A DNA stretch of 64,000 nt from Actinomadura sp. J1-007. GTDB taxonomy: Bacteria > Actinomycetota > Actinomycetes > Streptosporangiales > Streptosporangiaceae. This document shows, piece after piece, positions 20,642 to 29,658 of this stretch. The notes beneath the pieces were generated by a model that had not been told where the DNA came from, searched no databases, and saw only the letters and a program-made list of their open reading frames with translations. Position numbers and translations under genes: made by a program. Location of the stretch: the NCBI RefSeq assembly GCF_009793335.1, contig NZ_WING01000001.1, forward strand, positions 186,001 through 250,000. The letters run 5' to 3'. Numbering within the stretch: position 1 is the stretch's first letter; every line of letters begins with the position of its first letter.

Positions 20642-21448
20642 TCACGCGGGGGGCTTGTCGGCGAGCAGGTGGAGCTGGGTCGCCAGCTCGCGCAGGACGG
20701 GGTGGACGGCCGCGACCGACTCCAGCGCGATCAGCGCGTCGGCGGAGTCGGCGTCGCAGTCGAGCGCGCCGCCGGGCGCGAGGTCGGCGAAGATCCGCAC
20801 GCCGTGCAGCTCGCCGACCCGCAGGCCCGCGGCGGCGACGAGGGAGGAGAGGGTCTCGCGGGTGAACCGGCGCGGCACCCGGTCGTGCTCGCCCCAGCGG
20901 CCGGACACGTCGGTCAGCACGCGGCGGGCGTCGTCGAAGTGGCCGGCCGCCGCGCGGTGCAGCGCCGCCGCGATCTGGCCCGCGACCAGCACGCTCACCG
21001 AGCCGCCCGGGCGGACCGCGCCGGTCAGCGCGGCCATCGCCGCGGCCGGGTCGTCGACGTACTCCAGCACGCTGTGGCACAGCACCAGGTCGGCCGCGTC
21101 GGGTCCGAGCAGGTCGGGCAGGTCGGTCGCGTCGCCCTGCACGGACCGGACCTTCACGCCGGACTCGGCGGCGCGCCGTTCGAGGGCGGCGAGCGCGTCG
21201 GGGTTGGCGTCGAGCACGGTGACGCGGTGGCCGAGCTCGGCGAGCGGCACCGCGAACCCGCCGGTGCCGCCGCCGACGTCGACGACGTCGCTCGGCCCCT
21301 CGGGGGCGATGCGGTCCAGGACGGTGCGGAGCGCGTCCCAGAGGACCGCGCTGCGCACCCGGCCGCTCCCCCGCCCCCGCCTCTGCTGCTGGGCGGCCAC
21401 GGCCACCCCCCTCACCTCGGTCGGTCCTGCCCGCTCGCCCGCGGTCAT
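20642..21448 (-). CDS. SAM-dependent class I methyltransferase
   Basis: The 268-residue protein has a Rossmann methyltransferase fold: motif I VVDVGGGTGGFAVPLAELG, acidic motif II VTVLDANPDAL, motif III SVQGDATDLPDLL and motif IV ADLVLCHSVLEYVDDPAAAM. It resembles SmtA/UbiE-type enzymes, but the substrate cannot be inferred. ATG 21448 is preceded by a GGGTGGGG stretch; a GTG nine bases further upstream is possible. It lies between nusB and dinB on the same strand. Confidence 0.85.
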   Translation of the reverse strand: MTAGERAGPTEVRGVAVAAQQQRRGRGSGRVRSAVLWDALRTVLDRIAPEGPSDVVDVGGGTGGFAVPLAELGHRVTVLDANPDALAALERRAAESGVKVRSVQGDATDLPDLLGPDAADLVLCHSVLEYVDDPAAAMAALTGAVRPGGSVSVLVAGQIAAALHRAAAGHFDDARRVLTDVSGRWGEHDRVPRRFTRETLSSLVAAAGLRVGELHGVRIFADLAPGGALDCDADSADALIALESVAAVHPVLRELATQLHLLADKPPA

Positions 21449-21474
21449 CAGCCCCACCCTAGCCCCGGGCCGGG

Positions 21475-21891
21475 TCACAGGGTCAGGGACGGCTTGAGCC
21501 GCTGGAGCCGCGACAGCAGCCCGTTGACGAACCGGGGGGACTCGTCGGTGGACAGCTCGGTCGCGAGGCCCACCGCCTCGGCCACCGCGACGCCGTCCGG
21601 GACGTCGTCGACCCACAGCACCTCGTAGGCGCCCATCCGCAGGATGTTGCGGTCGACGACCGGCATCCGCTCCAGCGTCCAGCCGGTCGCGTACGTCGCG
21701 ATCAGCTCGTCGATCCGCTCGCCGTGCTCCTGCACGCCCTCGATGATCCGCACCGCGTGCGGGTACTCCGCGAGCTCGTCCTGGTTGGGGCGGCCCCGCG
21801 CCGCCAGCACGTCCGTCGGCCGTTCCTCCCGCAGCTCCGCCGCGAACAGGATGTCCAACGCCAGCTTCCGGGCCTTGGTCCTGGCACTCAT
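21475..21891 (-). CDS. nusB: Transcription antitermination factor NusB
   Basis: NusB binds boxA RNA with NusE (S10) and supports rRNA transcription antitermination. The 138-residue all-helical protein begins SARTKARKLALDILFAAELR and ends SPRFVNGLLSRL, with the family block VVDRNILRMGAYEVLW in the middle. ATG 21891 has GGAG seven bases upstream. It follows efp on the same strand, a standard efp-nusB arrangement. Confidence 0.95.
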   Translation of the reverse strand: MSARTKARKLALDILFAAELREERPTDVLAARGRPNQDELAEYPHAVRIIEGVQEHGERIDELIATYATGWTLERMPVVDRNILRMGAYEVLWVDDVPDGVAVAEAVGLATELSTDESPRFVNGLLSRLQRLKPSLTL

Positions 21892-22026
21892 CGTCTCGCT
21901 CCGCCCGGCGGCTCGCAGCCGCCTCCACGCGACGGCCTGTCTCGTCGCTCTGCCGGCACGCCTCCGGCGCTCCTCGCCCGCGCCGCGGCACCGGGGGCCG
22001 CGGCGCACCTCGTCGCCCGCCCGGCG

Positions 22027-22584
22027 TCAGCCGCGGCCGAGGTACTCGCCCGACCGGGTGTCGACCTTGACCTTCTCGCCGGTGGTGATGAACAGCGGGA
22101 CCTGGATCTGCGCGCCGGTCTCCAGCGTGGCGGGCTTGCTGCCGCCGGTGGAGCGGTCGCCCTGGAGGCCGGGCTCGGTCTCGGTGATCTGGAGCACCAC
22201 GGCGGCGGGCAGCTCGACGTAGAGGGGGTTCTCGTTGTTGAACGCGATGACGGCGTTCTGCTCGGGCAGCAGGTAGTCGGCGGCCGAGCCGACGGTCGCG
22301 GCCGGGATGTGCGGCTGGTCGTAGGTCTCGGTGTCCATGAAGACGAAGTCCTCGCCCTCGCGGTAGAGGTACTGCATCTCCCGCTTGTCGACGCTCGCGA
22401 CGTCGACCTTGGTGCCGGCGTTGAAGGTCTTGTCGACCACCTTGCCGGACAGGATGTTCTTGAGCTTGGTGCGGACGAACGCGCCGCCCTTGCCGGGCTT
22501 GACGTGCTGGAACTCCAGGACGGTCCACAGCTGGCCGTCGAGGTTCAGCGCCATGCCGTTCTTCAGGTCGTTCGTCGTCGCCAC
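22027..22584 (-). CDS. efp: Translation elongation factor P
   Basis: EF-P binds stalled ribosomes between the P and E sites and helps make proline-proline bonds. The 185-residue protein has KOW-like domain I ([19 protein letters not shown]) with the tip loop [14 protein letters not shown] domain II, and the C-terminal signature [27 protein letters not shown]. The GTG start at 22584 is preceded by GGAGAG. The pepP-like M24 peptidase lies 35 bp upstream, so these are probably one operon. No modification enzymes for the tip lysine are in the window. Confidence 0.96.
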   Translation of the reverse strand: MATTNDLKNGMALNLDGQLWTVLEFQHVKPGKGGAFVRTKLKNILSGKVVDKTFNAGTKVDVASVDKREMQYLYREGEDFVFMDTETYDQPHIPAATVGSAADYLLPEQNAVIAFNNENPLYVELPAAVVLQITETEPGLQGDRSTGGSKPATLETGAQIQVPLFITTGEKVKVDTRSGEYLGRG

Positions 22585-22619
22585 TGCGTTGCTCTCCTGA
22601 TCGCGGATGCGCCCGTACG

Positions 22620-23699
22620 TCAGAGTACGAGCAGTTCCCTGGTCGTCTCGGTGAGAAGCTCCGGGCCGCCCGCGCGGACCACCAGCGTGTCCTCGATGCG
22701 GACGCCGCCCCGGCCCGCGAGGTAGACACCCGGTTCGGCGGTCACCGGAACCCGATCCATCAGCTTACCGGTCCTGTCGTACCCCATGAGCGGGGCCTCG
22801 TGGATCTCCAGGCCGACGCCGTGCCCGAGCCCGTGGGTGAACGCGGCGCCGTGCCCGGCGGCCTTGATCACGTCGCGGGCGGCGGCGTCGACCGCCGTGG
22901 TCTCGGCGCCCGGGACGGCCGCCTTGATCGCGGCGCGCTGCGCCCGGCGGACGAGATCGTACAGCTCGCGCTGCCAGGCCGCGGGCTCGCCGATCGCGAC
23001 GGTGCGGGTCATGTCGGCGTGGTAGCCGCCGTACAGCGCGCCGAAGTCCATGGTCAGCAGGTCGCCGCGCTCGATCCGGCGGGCGCCGGGGTGGTGGTGC
23101 GGGATCGCGCCGTTCGGGCCGGACGCGACGATCGACTCGAACGCGGGCCGTTCGGCGCCGCGGTCGACCATGGCCCGCTCCAGCGCGATCGCGATGTCGC
23201 GCTCGGTGCGGCCGGGGGCGATCTCGGGCAGGACGGCGTCGAACGCCCGGTCGGTGATCGCGCACGCCTCGCGCAGCAGGGCCAGCTCGTCCTCGTCCTT
23301 GACCTTGCGCAGCTCCTCGACGGGGCGGCCGAGGGGCTTGAACTCGATCCCCATGTCCTCGGTGACGAGCTCCGCGTGCCGTTCGACGGTCAGGTCGTGG
23401 GCCTCGAAGCCGAGGCGGCGGGCGCCGGACTCTGCGGCGAGGGCGGTCAGCGCCTCGGCCGCGCGCCGTTCGACGACGGTCTCCAGGTCGGGGCAGACCT
23501 CACGGGCCATCTCGGCGTAGCGGCCGTCGGTCGCGAGGACGGGCGGGCCGTCGGCGCGGACGAGCAGCACGGCGTTGGAGCTGTCGAGGCCGGTCAGGTA
23601 GCGGACGTTGACCAGCCGCGTGACCAGCAGCGCGTCGGCGTCCCGCTCCGCGAGCAGCGCGGCCAGGCGCCGCCGTCGTTCGGTGTGCGTCTCCCCCAT
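22620..23699 (-). CDS. M24 family aminopeptidase (Xaa-Pro aminopeptidase type)
   Basis: Metallopeptidase of the pita-bread fold that removes N-terminal residues before proline. It has a 359-residue creatinase-like N-terminal domain followed by the catalytic domain, with all five metal ligands visible: [19 protein letters not shown] (two Asp), [14 protein letters not shown] (His), TAEPGVYL (Glu) and VRIEDTLVV (Glu). It lies upstream of efp, a frequent pairing that fits a shared link to proline-containing peptides. The initiator is ATG ([11 protein letters not shown]). Confidence 0.92.
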   Translation of the reverse strand: MGETHTERRRRLAALLAERDADALLVTRLVNVRYLTGLDSSNAVLLVRADGPPVLATDGRYAEMAREVCPDLETVVERRAAEALTALAAESGARRLGFEAHDLTVERHAELVTEDMGIEFKPLGRPVEELRKVKDEDELALLREACAITDRAFDAVLPEIAPGRTERDIAIALERAMVDRGAERPAFESIVASGPNGAIPHHHPGARRIERGDLLTMDFGALYGGYHADMTRTVAIGEPAAWQRELYDLVRRAQRAAIKAAVPGAETTAVDAAARDVIKAAGHGAAFTHGLGHGVGLEIHEAPLMGYDRTGKLMDRVPVTAEPGVYLAGRGGVRIEDTLVVRAGGPELLTETTRELLVL

Positions 23700-23954
23700 G
23701 GCCAGGACTCTAGTTCATCGCGGGGACGCGCCTCCGGCCCGTGCGAGGGGCGGACGTGGGGCAGATGTGCGGCGGACGAGGGTGGACGGGGCGGGCCCGG
23801 CGGGCCGTACGGGACGGGCGTCTCGGAGCGGTCACGGAACATGAGAAACCCTCGACTTCCCCGGCCGCGGTCCCTACCTTGTGATCGTTTCCGTCGTGGT
23901 CCGCCCGCCTCCCGCCCCGGTCCGTCTCCCCGCCTTCCCCCAGGAGGGATTCAC

Positions 23955-25477
23955 TTGTCCGGAGTCAGCCGCCGCAGACTGCTCGGCACCGGCGCGCTCA
24001 CGGCCGCCGCGACCGCAGCGGCCACCGCCGTCAACGCCTCGTCCGCCTCCGCCTCGCCCGCCTCCGCCACCGCGGCGGCCCCGCCGGGCGGCGCCGCCGC
24101 GTCCGCCGACGTGGTGGTCGTCGGCGCCGGGCTGTCCGGCCTCTGCGCCGCCCGCGACCTGGTCGCGGCGGGCCGCTCGGTGATCGTGCTGGAGGCGCGG
24201 GAGCGCCCCGGCGGCCGGGTGTACGGGATGCCGCTCGGCGACGGCACCACCAGCGAGGGCGGCGCCGAGTTCATCGGCCCCACCCAGGACCGGATCGCGG
24301 CGCTCGCCGCGGACCTGGGCGTCGGCACGTTCGCGACGTACAACACCGGCAAGAACGTCTACTACCGCAACGGCAAGCGGTCGCTGTACGCCACCGACGG
24401 CCTCCTCGGCGCGGTGCCGCCAGACTGGGGCGTGTTCGACCTGCAACTGGCGCTGCTGTCGCTCGGGAACATGGCCAAGAGCGTCCCGGTGGGCGAGCCG
24501 TGGAAGGCGCCGAAGGCCGAGGAGTGGGACTCCCAGACCTTCTACACGTGGTCGCGGTCCAACTCGTTCAGCAACGGGGCGCGGTTCCTGATGGACGCGT
24601 TCGTCAGCTCGACGCTGTCGGTGCGGTCGCGCGACGTGTCCCTGCTGTACGTCCTCAATTACATCGCGTCCGCGGGCAACGAGTCGTCCCCCGGGAAGGT
24701 CGACCGGCTCATCAACACCAGGGACGGCGCGCAGGAGCTGCGGTTCGTCGGCGGCTCGCAGGAGATCCCGGTACGGCTCGCGGCGAAGCTGGGCGACCGC
24801 GTCCGCTACAACGCGCCGGTGCGCTCGGTCGGCGTGCGGGACGGCGCGGGGGCGGGGTGACGGTCGAGGCCGACGGGATCACGGTCACGGCGAGGCGCGC
24901 GGTCGTCGCGATGTCCCCCGCCATCGCGGCGAAGATCCACTTCACGCCGGGGCTGCCCGCGAGCCGGGCGCAGCTGGCGCAGCGCTACCCGATGGGGTCG
25001 ATCGCCAAGTTCGTCGCCGTCTACGACCGCCCGTTCTGGCGGGACGAGGGCCTCACCGGGCAGGCCGTCGCCGACAGCGGGGCGATCGACGCCACGTTCG
25101 ACAACACGCCGCCGGACGCCTCGCGCGGCGTGCTGATGGGCTTCGTCAACCAGTCCAACATGCGGCGCCTGGACGCCGCGTCGCCGGACGCGGTGCGCGC
25201 GGCGGGGCTGGACTCGTTCGGCAAGCTCTTCGGCGAGAAGGCCAAGAGCCCGGTGCGGACGGCGTTCCAGCGCTGGGACAACGAGGTGTGGAGCGGCGGC
25301 GGCCCGGTCGGCGTCGCGCCGCCCGGCGTGCTGACCGACTTCGGCGAGGCGCTGCGCGCCCCGTGCGGGCCCGTCCACTGGGCGGGCACCGAGACGTCCG
25401 GCCACTGGACCGGCTACATGGACGGCGCGGTCCGCTCCGGCGAGCGCGTGGCCAAGGAGGTCGACGCCGCGCTCTGA
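23955..25477 (+). CDS. Tat-exported flavin monoamine oxidase family protein (frame break)
   Basis: FAD-dependent amine oxidase. TTG 23955 is preceded by GGAGGG with six bases spacing and gives SGVSRRRLLGTGALTAAATA, a twin-arginine signal followed by an Ala-rich region. The FAD-binding motif VVVVGAGLSGLCAARDL and EARERPGGRVYG follow. The frame ends artificially at 24858 (RDGAGAG) in a G-rich stretch and continues one base out as VTVEADGITVTARRAVVAM, to GPVHWAGTETSGHWTGYMDGAVRSG, the C-terminal FAD motif. The repaired length is about 507 residues. It stands alone with a convergent neighbour downstream. The natural amine substrate is unknown. Confidence 0.9.
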
Positions 25478-25499
25478 CCGCGGCCCCGCGCCGGCCGGC

Positions 25500-25613
25500 G
25501 TCGATCTGCGGCCCGCCGCCCGCGGCCGGGGTCCGGGGCCGGGCCCCGGGCCTTGGCCTCGGGGCCGGGTCCCGGGGCCTGGGCCTCGGGACGCCGGCAC
25601 GCCGCAGATCGAC
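25500..25613. terminator. Long inverted repeat between convergent genes
   Basis: GTCGATCTGCGGC (25500-25512) pairs perfectly with GCCGCAGATCGAC (25601-25613). The 88 bases between are themselves made of alternating GGGGCC/GGCCCC/CCTCGGG blocks able to fold. Placed between the convergent amine oxidase and LLM genes, it could terminate transcription in both directions. Confidence 0.6.
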
Positions 25614-25619
25614 GGGGCG

Positions 25620-26665
25620 TCAGAGGTCGGCGGCCATGGCCTTGATCTTCTCGATCAGGGCGAGGCGGCCCTTGTGGTCGCCGGCGATGGGGGTGATGTT
25701 CAGCGTGGTGACGCCGGACTCCTTCATCGCCGCGAGCCGTTCGCGCACGTGGCCCTCGGGCCGATCAGCGACATCTTCTCCAGCAGCTCGTACGGGACCT
25801 TGGCGGCGGCCTCGTCCTTCTTGCCCGCGAGGTAGAGGTCCTGGATCTCCTCGGCCTCCTTCTCCCACCCGTACCGGCGGCAGAGGTCGTTGTAGAAGTT
25901 GCGGCCCTTGGCGCCCATGCCGCCGATGTAGAGCGCGGCCATCGGGCGTCCGAACTCCAGGAAGCCCTGGACGTCGTCGCCGATGGCGAGCGGGGCCTGG
26001 CCGACGACGTCCAGCTCGCCGAGGGACGGGTCGCGCTTGGCCCTGCCCGCGGCGAGGGACTCGCCCCAGACCTGCCCGGCCTTCTCGGGCAGGTAGAAGA
26101 TCGGCTGCCAGCCGTTGGCGATCTCGGCGGTCATCTCGACGTTCTTCGGGCCGATCGCCGCGACCATGACCGGGATGTCGGCGCGCACCGGGTGGTTGAT
26201 GATCTTCAGCGGCTTGCCGAGCCCGGTGCCCTGGCCCTCCGGGACCGGCATGTCGTAGTGCTTGCCGTGGTGCTCCAGCCGCTCGCGCCGCCACACCTTG
26301 CGGCAGATCTCGATGATCTCGCGGGTGCGGCCGAGCGGCGCGGTGTACGGCACGCCGTGGAAGCCCTCGATCACCTGCGGGCCGGACGCGCCGAGGCCTA
26401 GCGAGAAGCGGCCCTCGGAGACGTAGTCGAGCCCGGCCGCGGTCTGGGCGAGCGCGGTCGGGGTCCGCGAGTAGATGTTCAGGATGCCGGAGGCGATCTC
26501 CACCCGCTCGGTCTTCGCGGCGATGTAGCCCATCTGGCTCACGGCGTCGAAGCTGTACGCCTCGGCGACGTAGACGATGTCGAGGCCGGCCTTCTCGTAG
26601 TCGCCCAGCTCCTCGACGGTCTCCTTGAAACCGCCCGAGTAGCTGAGGGCCATCCCGATGCGCAT
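25620..26665 (-). CDS. LLM class F420-dependent oxidoreductase (frame break)
   Basis: Luciferase-like TIM-barrel oxidoreductase; actinobacterial members of this form use coenzyme F420. The product starts MRIGMALSYSGGFKETVEELG and shows GSGASGPQV-like FSLGLGASGPQVIEGFHG, PLGRTREIIEI and MVAAIGPKNVEM, typical of the family. The frame breaks at the G run 25758-25760: LIGP continues as EGHVRERLAAMKESGVTTLN and ends KAMAADL. The repaired length is 348 residues. The neighbouring enoyl-CoA hydratase lies upstream on the same strand after 150 bp, so co-regulation is possible but not shown. Confidence 0.9.
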
Positions 26666-26747
26666 CCGGCATCCCTTCTGTGAAACCGAATTAGATTCCA
26701 GTCGAACGTAACGTAGTGCCGCCCGCCGCGCACGCCCGGCCCCGGCG

Positions 26748-26793
26748 CGGTGCCGTGGCGGTGCCGTGGCGGTGCCGTGGCGGTGCCCGTGGC
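26748..26793. repeat. Short tandem repeat, 11-bp unit
   Basis: The unit CGGTGCCGTGG is repeated three times and then decays into CGGTGCCCGTGG. It lies between the enoyl-CoA hydratase stop and the LLM promoter region. I see no coding role. Confidence 0.75.
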
Positions 26794-26816
26794 GCCCGGG
26801 CGGCCGACCGGCCCGG

Positions 26817-27482
26817 TCAGGCGAGGGCCGGGCCGCGCAGGGCGGCCAGCGCGGAGGCGTAGAGGTCGGTGCGGATCCTGGCCACGGTGCGGCCGTTCTT
26901 CGGGGCGAGTGACGAGGCGAGCTGGAGCGCGGCCGGCAGGACGCCCGCCTCGTCGGCCGTGCGGTGCACGATCCCCGCGTCCATCGCCTGCTCGGCGGTG
27001 TAGCGGCGGCCGGTGAGCATCGCCTCGTGGGCGGTGCCCTTCGGCAGGCGGGCGGTGATGAGCGCGTTCATGCCGGGCGTGAAGCTCATCCCGAGGTCCA
27101 CCTCGGGCAGGCAGAAGTAGCCGCGGTCGGTGCGCATCACGGCGAAGTCGTGGGCGAGGGCGAGCATGCCGCCGCCCGCGAACGCGTGCCCGTTCACCGC
27201 CGCGACCGTGGGCATCGGCAGGGACAGCAGGCGCGCGTACACGGCGTGGACCCGGCCGAGGTACTCCTCCAGCCTGTCCTCGTTGGCGCCGAGCCACTCC
27301 AGGTCCAGGCCGTTGGAGTAGAACTTGCCGGTGCCCGCGGTGACCAGCGCCGCGGGGCCCTCGCTCTTCTCCACCTCGGCGAGCGCGCCGTCGAGAGCGT
27401 CCAGGAAGGCGGGGCTGAAGCGGTTCTCCCCCGCGTCGAAGCGCAGGACGTACACCTCGCCGTCGCGCTGAAGGTCGATCAC
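26817..27482 (-). CDS. Enoyl-CoA hydratase/isomerase family protein
   Basis: The 221-residue crotonase-fold protein (MIDLQRDGEVYVLRFDAGENRFS) has the oxyanion-hole motifs ALVTAGTGKFYSNGLDLEWL and NGHAFAGGGMLALAHDFAVM, and an active-site region GYFCLPEVDLGMSF. It is shorter than classical 255-260-residue hydratases and lacks the usual C-terminal helices, like ECI/PECI-type isomerases; substrate chain length cannot be told. GTG 27482 has AGGAG about eight bases upstream. A perfect 15-bp inverted repeat in its promoter region suggests control by a TetR-type fatty-acid regulator. Confidence 0.85.
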   Translation of the reverse strand: MIDLQRDGEVYVLRFDAGENRFSPAFLDALDGALAEVEKSEGPAALVTAGTGKFYSNGLDLEWLGANEDRLEEYLGRVHAVYARLLSLPMPTVAAVNGHAFAGGGMLALAHDFAVMRTDRGYFCLPEVDLGMSFTPGMNALITARLPKGTAHEAMLTGRRYTAEQAMDAGIVHRTADEAGVLPAALQLASSLAPKNGRTVARIRTDLYASALAALRGPALA

Positions 27483-27508
27483 GCAGGTCTCCTCTTCCTC
27501 GAAGGTAC

Positions 27509-27542
27509 GAGCCGTACCTTACTTGCGAGTAAGGTACGGCTC
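27509..27542. promoter_or_regulatory. Perfect palindromic operator upstream of the enoyl-CoA hydratase gene
   Basis: GAGCCGTACCTTACT and AGTAAGGTACGGCTC form perfect 15-bp arms around TGCG. The core TTACTTGCGAGTAA resembles TetR-family operators of fatty-acid and acyl-CoA genes. It ends 27 bp before the GTG start, where a repressor would block transcription. A hairpin terminator for the facing gene is a weaker alternative. Confidence 0.7.
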
Positions 27543-27604
27543 GGCGGCACGCCCGGCGCGGGGTCGGCTCCGGCGGCCGCGCCCTCGCCTCGTCGGCGGC
27601 GCTG

Positions 27605-28234
27605 CTACCTGGTGCCGACGAACACGTTGTCGATGCCCCAACCGGCGCCGTACTCACCGGAGCGGCCCTTGTAGTGGAACCGTACGAGCACATCCGAGTG
27701 CCCGGCGGCCTGCGGGATCGGCGCCGTCAGCCGTGCCGCGGTCTTGGCCGGCACTTCCCAGACGGCCGACCATGTCGCCCCGCGGTCAAAGCTCAGTTCG
27801 ACGCTGCCGGTCCCCCGGTAGGAATAGAAGTAGGTATCGAACGCGACGACCGGGCTCTTCTGGCCGGTCAGGTCGACCGGCGAAGAGACCAGCGAGGCGT
27901 CGGCCAGGTAGTCATTGACACGGCCGGGACCGACGGTGGCGAAGGCCCCGTCGGAGCCCGGCGGCCGGCTGAGGGGCGAGGTGCTGAACAGCCAGTTGAG
28001 ATCGGTGTCCGCCGAGTGCGTGAGGGCCCAGCCGTCCCGCGGCGGCCCGTACTCCCAACCCGTGAACTCCGCGTAGAGGCTCGTGGGCCGCCCGCCGCCG
28101 TTCTCCTCGGGCAGCGGAGCCGCCGAGGCGGCGGGCTGACCGGTCAGCGCGGAGACGGTGAGCGCGCCCACCGTGACGGCCAGGCCGGTCAGCGCGGACG
28201 AGAGCATCCGCTGGACCGAATGACGCTGTCTCAT
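27605..28234 (-). CDS. Secreted beta-sandwich protein (choice-of-anchor J/MAM-like)
   Basis: The 209-residue product has a Sec signal peptide (MRQRHSVQRMLSSALTGLAVTVGALT, cleavage near PAASAAP). The mature domain has the pattern FTGWEYGPPRDGWALTHSAD, LVSSPVDLTGQKSPVVAFDTYF, SVELSFDRGATWSAVWEVP and GWGIDNVFVGTR, as in jelly-roll domains attached to immune-inhibitor-A-like proteases and carbohydrate-binding proteins. No catalytic residues are seen. AAAGGAAG precedes the ATG at 28234. It is divergent from a TetR gene whose operators lie in the shared 320-bp intergenic region. Confidence 0.75.
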   Translation of the reverse strand: MRQRHSVQRMLSSALTGLAVTVGALTVSALTGQPAASAAPLPEENGGGRPTSLYAEFTGWEYGPPRDGWALTHSADTDLNWLFSTSPLSRPPGSDGAFATVGPGRVNDYLADASLVSSPVDLTGQKSPVVAFDTYFYSYRGTGSVELSFDRGATWSAVWEVPAKTAARLTAPIPQAAGHSDVLVRFHYKGRSGEYGAGWGIDNVFVGTR

Positions 28235-28556
28235 GAGTTCTTCCTTTCGCTGTTGAACTTTCAGCGGTCGACGCGGGCCGGCCGGGCCCGCGTCAGGCCG
28301 CTGTGGCACCGCCGCTGCGGACGGCGCGTCATCCGGGTTCCGGTGACTCGGGCGGTGCGCCGTCGGTCATTCCATCCGTCCTTTCATGCCGTCGCGGGCG
28401 CCGGGAACCTCACGGTCCCAACAACCTGCCTGTGCAGACACTTATTTCCGGAAACGGAGCTCTCTTGCGGGAGATCCTCGGTGCCGCCCGGCCCACGGGG
28501 TCGCTATGACGTTCGTCATGGTCAAGGCGCGAAGCTTATGATGAATGTCATAATCG
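28235..28556. other. Divergent intergenic region between the secreted protein and TetR genes
   Basis: 322 bp without a supported gene. It has a lower-GC right end containing the two operator palindromes listed separately, and should hold the promoters of both divergent genes. I cannot identify convincing -35/-10 pairs. Confidence 0.6.
28506..28551. promoter_or_regulatory. Two tandem TetR-type operators, consensus ATGAYGNNYGTCAT
   Basis: ATGACGTTCGTCAT (28506-28519) and ATGATGAATGTCAT (28538-28551) are two 14-bp palindromic sites with the same half-site, 32 bp apart (three helical turns). The second extends to TTATGA-N6-TCATAA. They end five bases before the TetR start codon, the usual layout for autoregulation and possible control of the divergent secreted protein gene. 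Confidence 0.75.
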
Positions 28557-29141
28557 GTGTCCATGGGGAGCAGCGACAGCCGGGAACGCATGGTGCGCAG
28601 CGCCGCCTACCTCTTCCGGGAGCGCGGCTACAGCGGAACGGGCTTCCGCGACGTGATCGCGCACAGCGCCGCGCCGCGCGGGTCGATCTACCACCACTTC
28701 CCCGGCGGCAAGGCGCAGCTCGCCGAGGAGGCGGTCCGCTACGCCGGGGAGTTCCTCAACGCGGGGATCCAGGCGGCCACCGAGGGCGGCGACGCGGCGT
28801 CCGCCGTGGACGCGTTCGTCGGCTGGTGGCGGCAGGTGCTGATCAAGAGCGAGTTCCGGGCGGGCTGCCCCGTGGTCGCGGTCACCGTGGAGGCGCACGA
28901 GGAGGCGCCGCAGCTCGCCGCCGCTGCCGCCGCCGCGTTCGACCGCTGGCAGGACACCCTGGCGACCGGGCTCGGCAACGCGGGCGTCCCCGACGCGCGC
29001 GCCGCCCGCCTCGCCCGGCTGATCGTGGCGGCCGTCGAGGGCGCGACGATCCTGTGCCGCGCCCACCGCGACGTCGCCCCGCTCGACGACGTCGTCGCCG
29101 AGCTCAAGGACCTGACCCGCGCCGCCGTCGCGGACGGATGA
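28557..29141 (+). CDS. TetR/AcrR family transcriptional regulator
   Basis: The 194-residue protein has an N-terminal helix-turn-helix (RMVRSAAYLFRERGYSGTGF...APRGSIYHHFPGGKAQLAEEAV). The C-terminal ligand domain of the YxaF/LmrA type has a CPVVAVTVEAHE motif. The start is GTG 28557 or ATG 28563; neither has a clear ribosome site, so a leaderless or nearly leaderless transcript is possible. Two matching palindromes stand directly upstream, so autoregulation is likely. The ligand is unknown. Confidence 0.88.
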   Translation: MSMGSSDSRERMVRSAAYLFRERGYSGTGFRDVIAHSAAPRGSIYHHFPGGKAQLAEEAVRYAGEFLNAGIQAATEGGDAASAVDAFVGWWRQVLIKSEFRAGCPVVAVTVEAHEEAPQLAAAAAAAFDRWQDTLATGLGNAGVPDARAARLARLIVAAVEGATILCRAHRDVAPLDDVVAELKDLTRAAVADG

Positions 29142-29187
29142 CCGGCGGCGGGAGCGGGGGCGCGGGGCGCGCGCCGGGCCCGGGCGG

Positions 29188-29658
29188 TCAGGAGGTCTTC
29201 GCGGACTCCTCGGCCAGCAGCTCCGCCACGGCCTGGAGCGCCAGCACGTACGACATCATGCCGAAGCCGGCGATCGTGCCGGTGGCGACGCCCGCGACGA
29301 CGGAGGTGTGCCGGAACTCCTCGCGGGTGGCCGGGTTGGTGATGTGCACCTCGACCAGCGGGGCGGTGCGCTGCGCGAGGGCGTCGCGCAGCCCGTAGGA
29401 GTAGTGGGTGAACGCGGCCGGGTTGAGGACGACCGGCAGCCGCTCGTCGGCGGCCTCGTGGACCCAGCGGATCAGCTCGGCCTCGTCGTCGGTCGCGCGG
29501 ACCTCCACGTTCAGGTCGAGGCGGCGGCCGGTGTCGCGGCACAGCTCGGTCAGGCCCTCGAACGACGTCGCGCCGTACACGTCCGGCTCGCGGACGCCGA
29601 GGCGGCGCAGGTTGGGGCCGTTCAGCACCAGCACGCGGCGGGCGGACGCCCCGGTCAT
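29188..29658 (-). CDS. aroQ: Type II 3-dehydroquinate dehydratase
   Basis: Converts 3-dehydroquinate to 3-dehydroshikimate. The 156-residue product matches the type II family: VLVLNGPNLRRLGVREPDVYG with the active-site loop Arg and Tyr, VVLNPAAFTHYSYGLRDAL, and VEVHITNPATREEFRHTSV with the catalytic His. It is last of the overlapping aroC-aroK-aroB-aroQ operon; its ATG overlaps the aroB stop as ATGA. Confidence 0.95.
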   Translation of the reverse strand: MTGASARRVLVLNGPNLRRLGVREPDVYGATSFEGLTELCRDTGRRLDLNVEVRATDDEAELIRWVHEAADERLPVVLNPAAFTHYSYGLRDALAQRTAPLVEVHITNPATREEFRHTSVVAGVATGTIAGFGMMSYVLALQAVAELLAEESAKTS

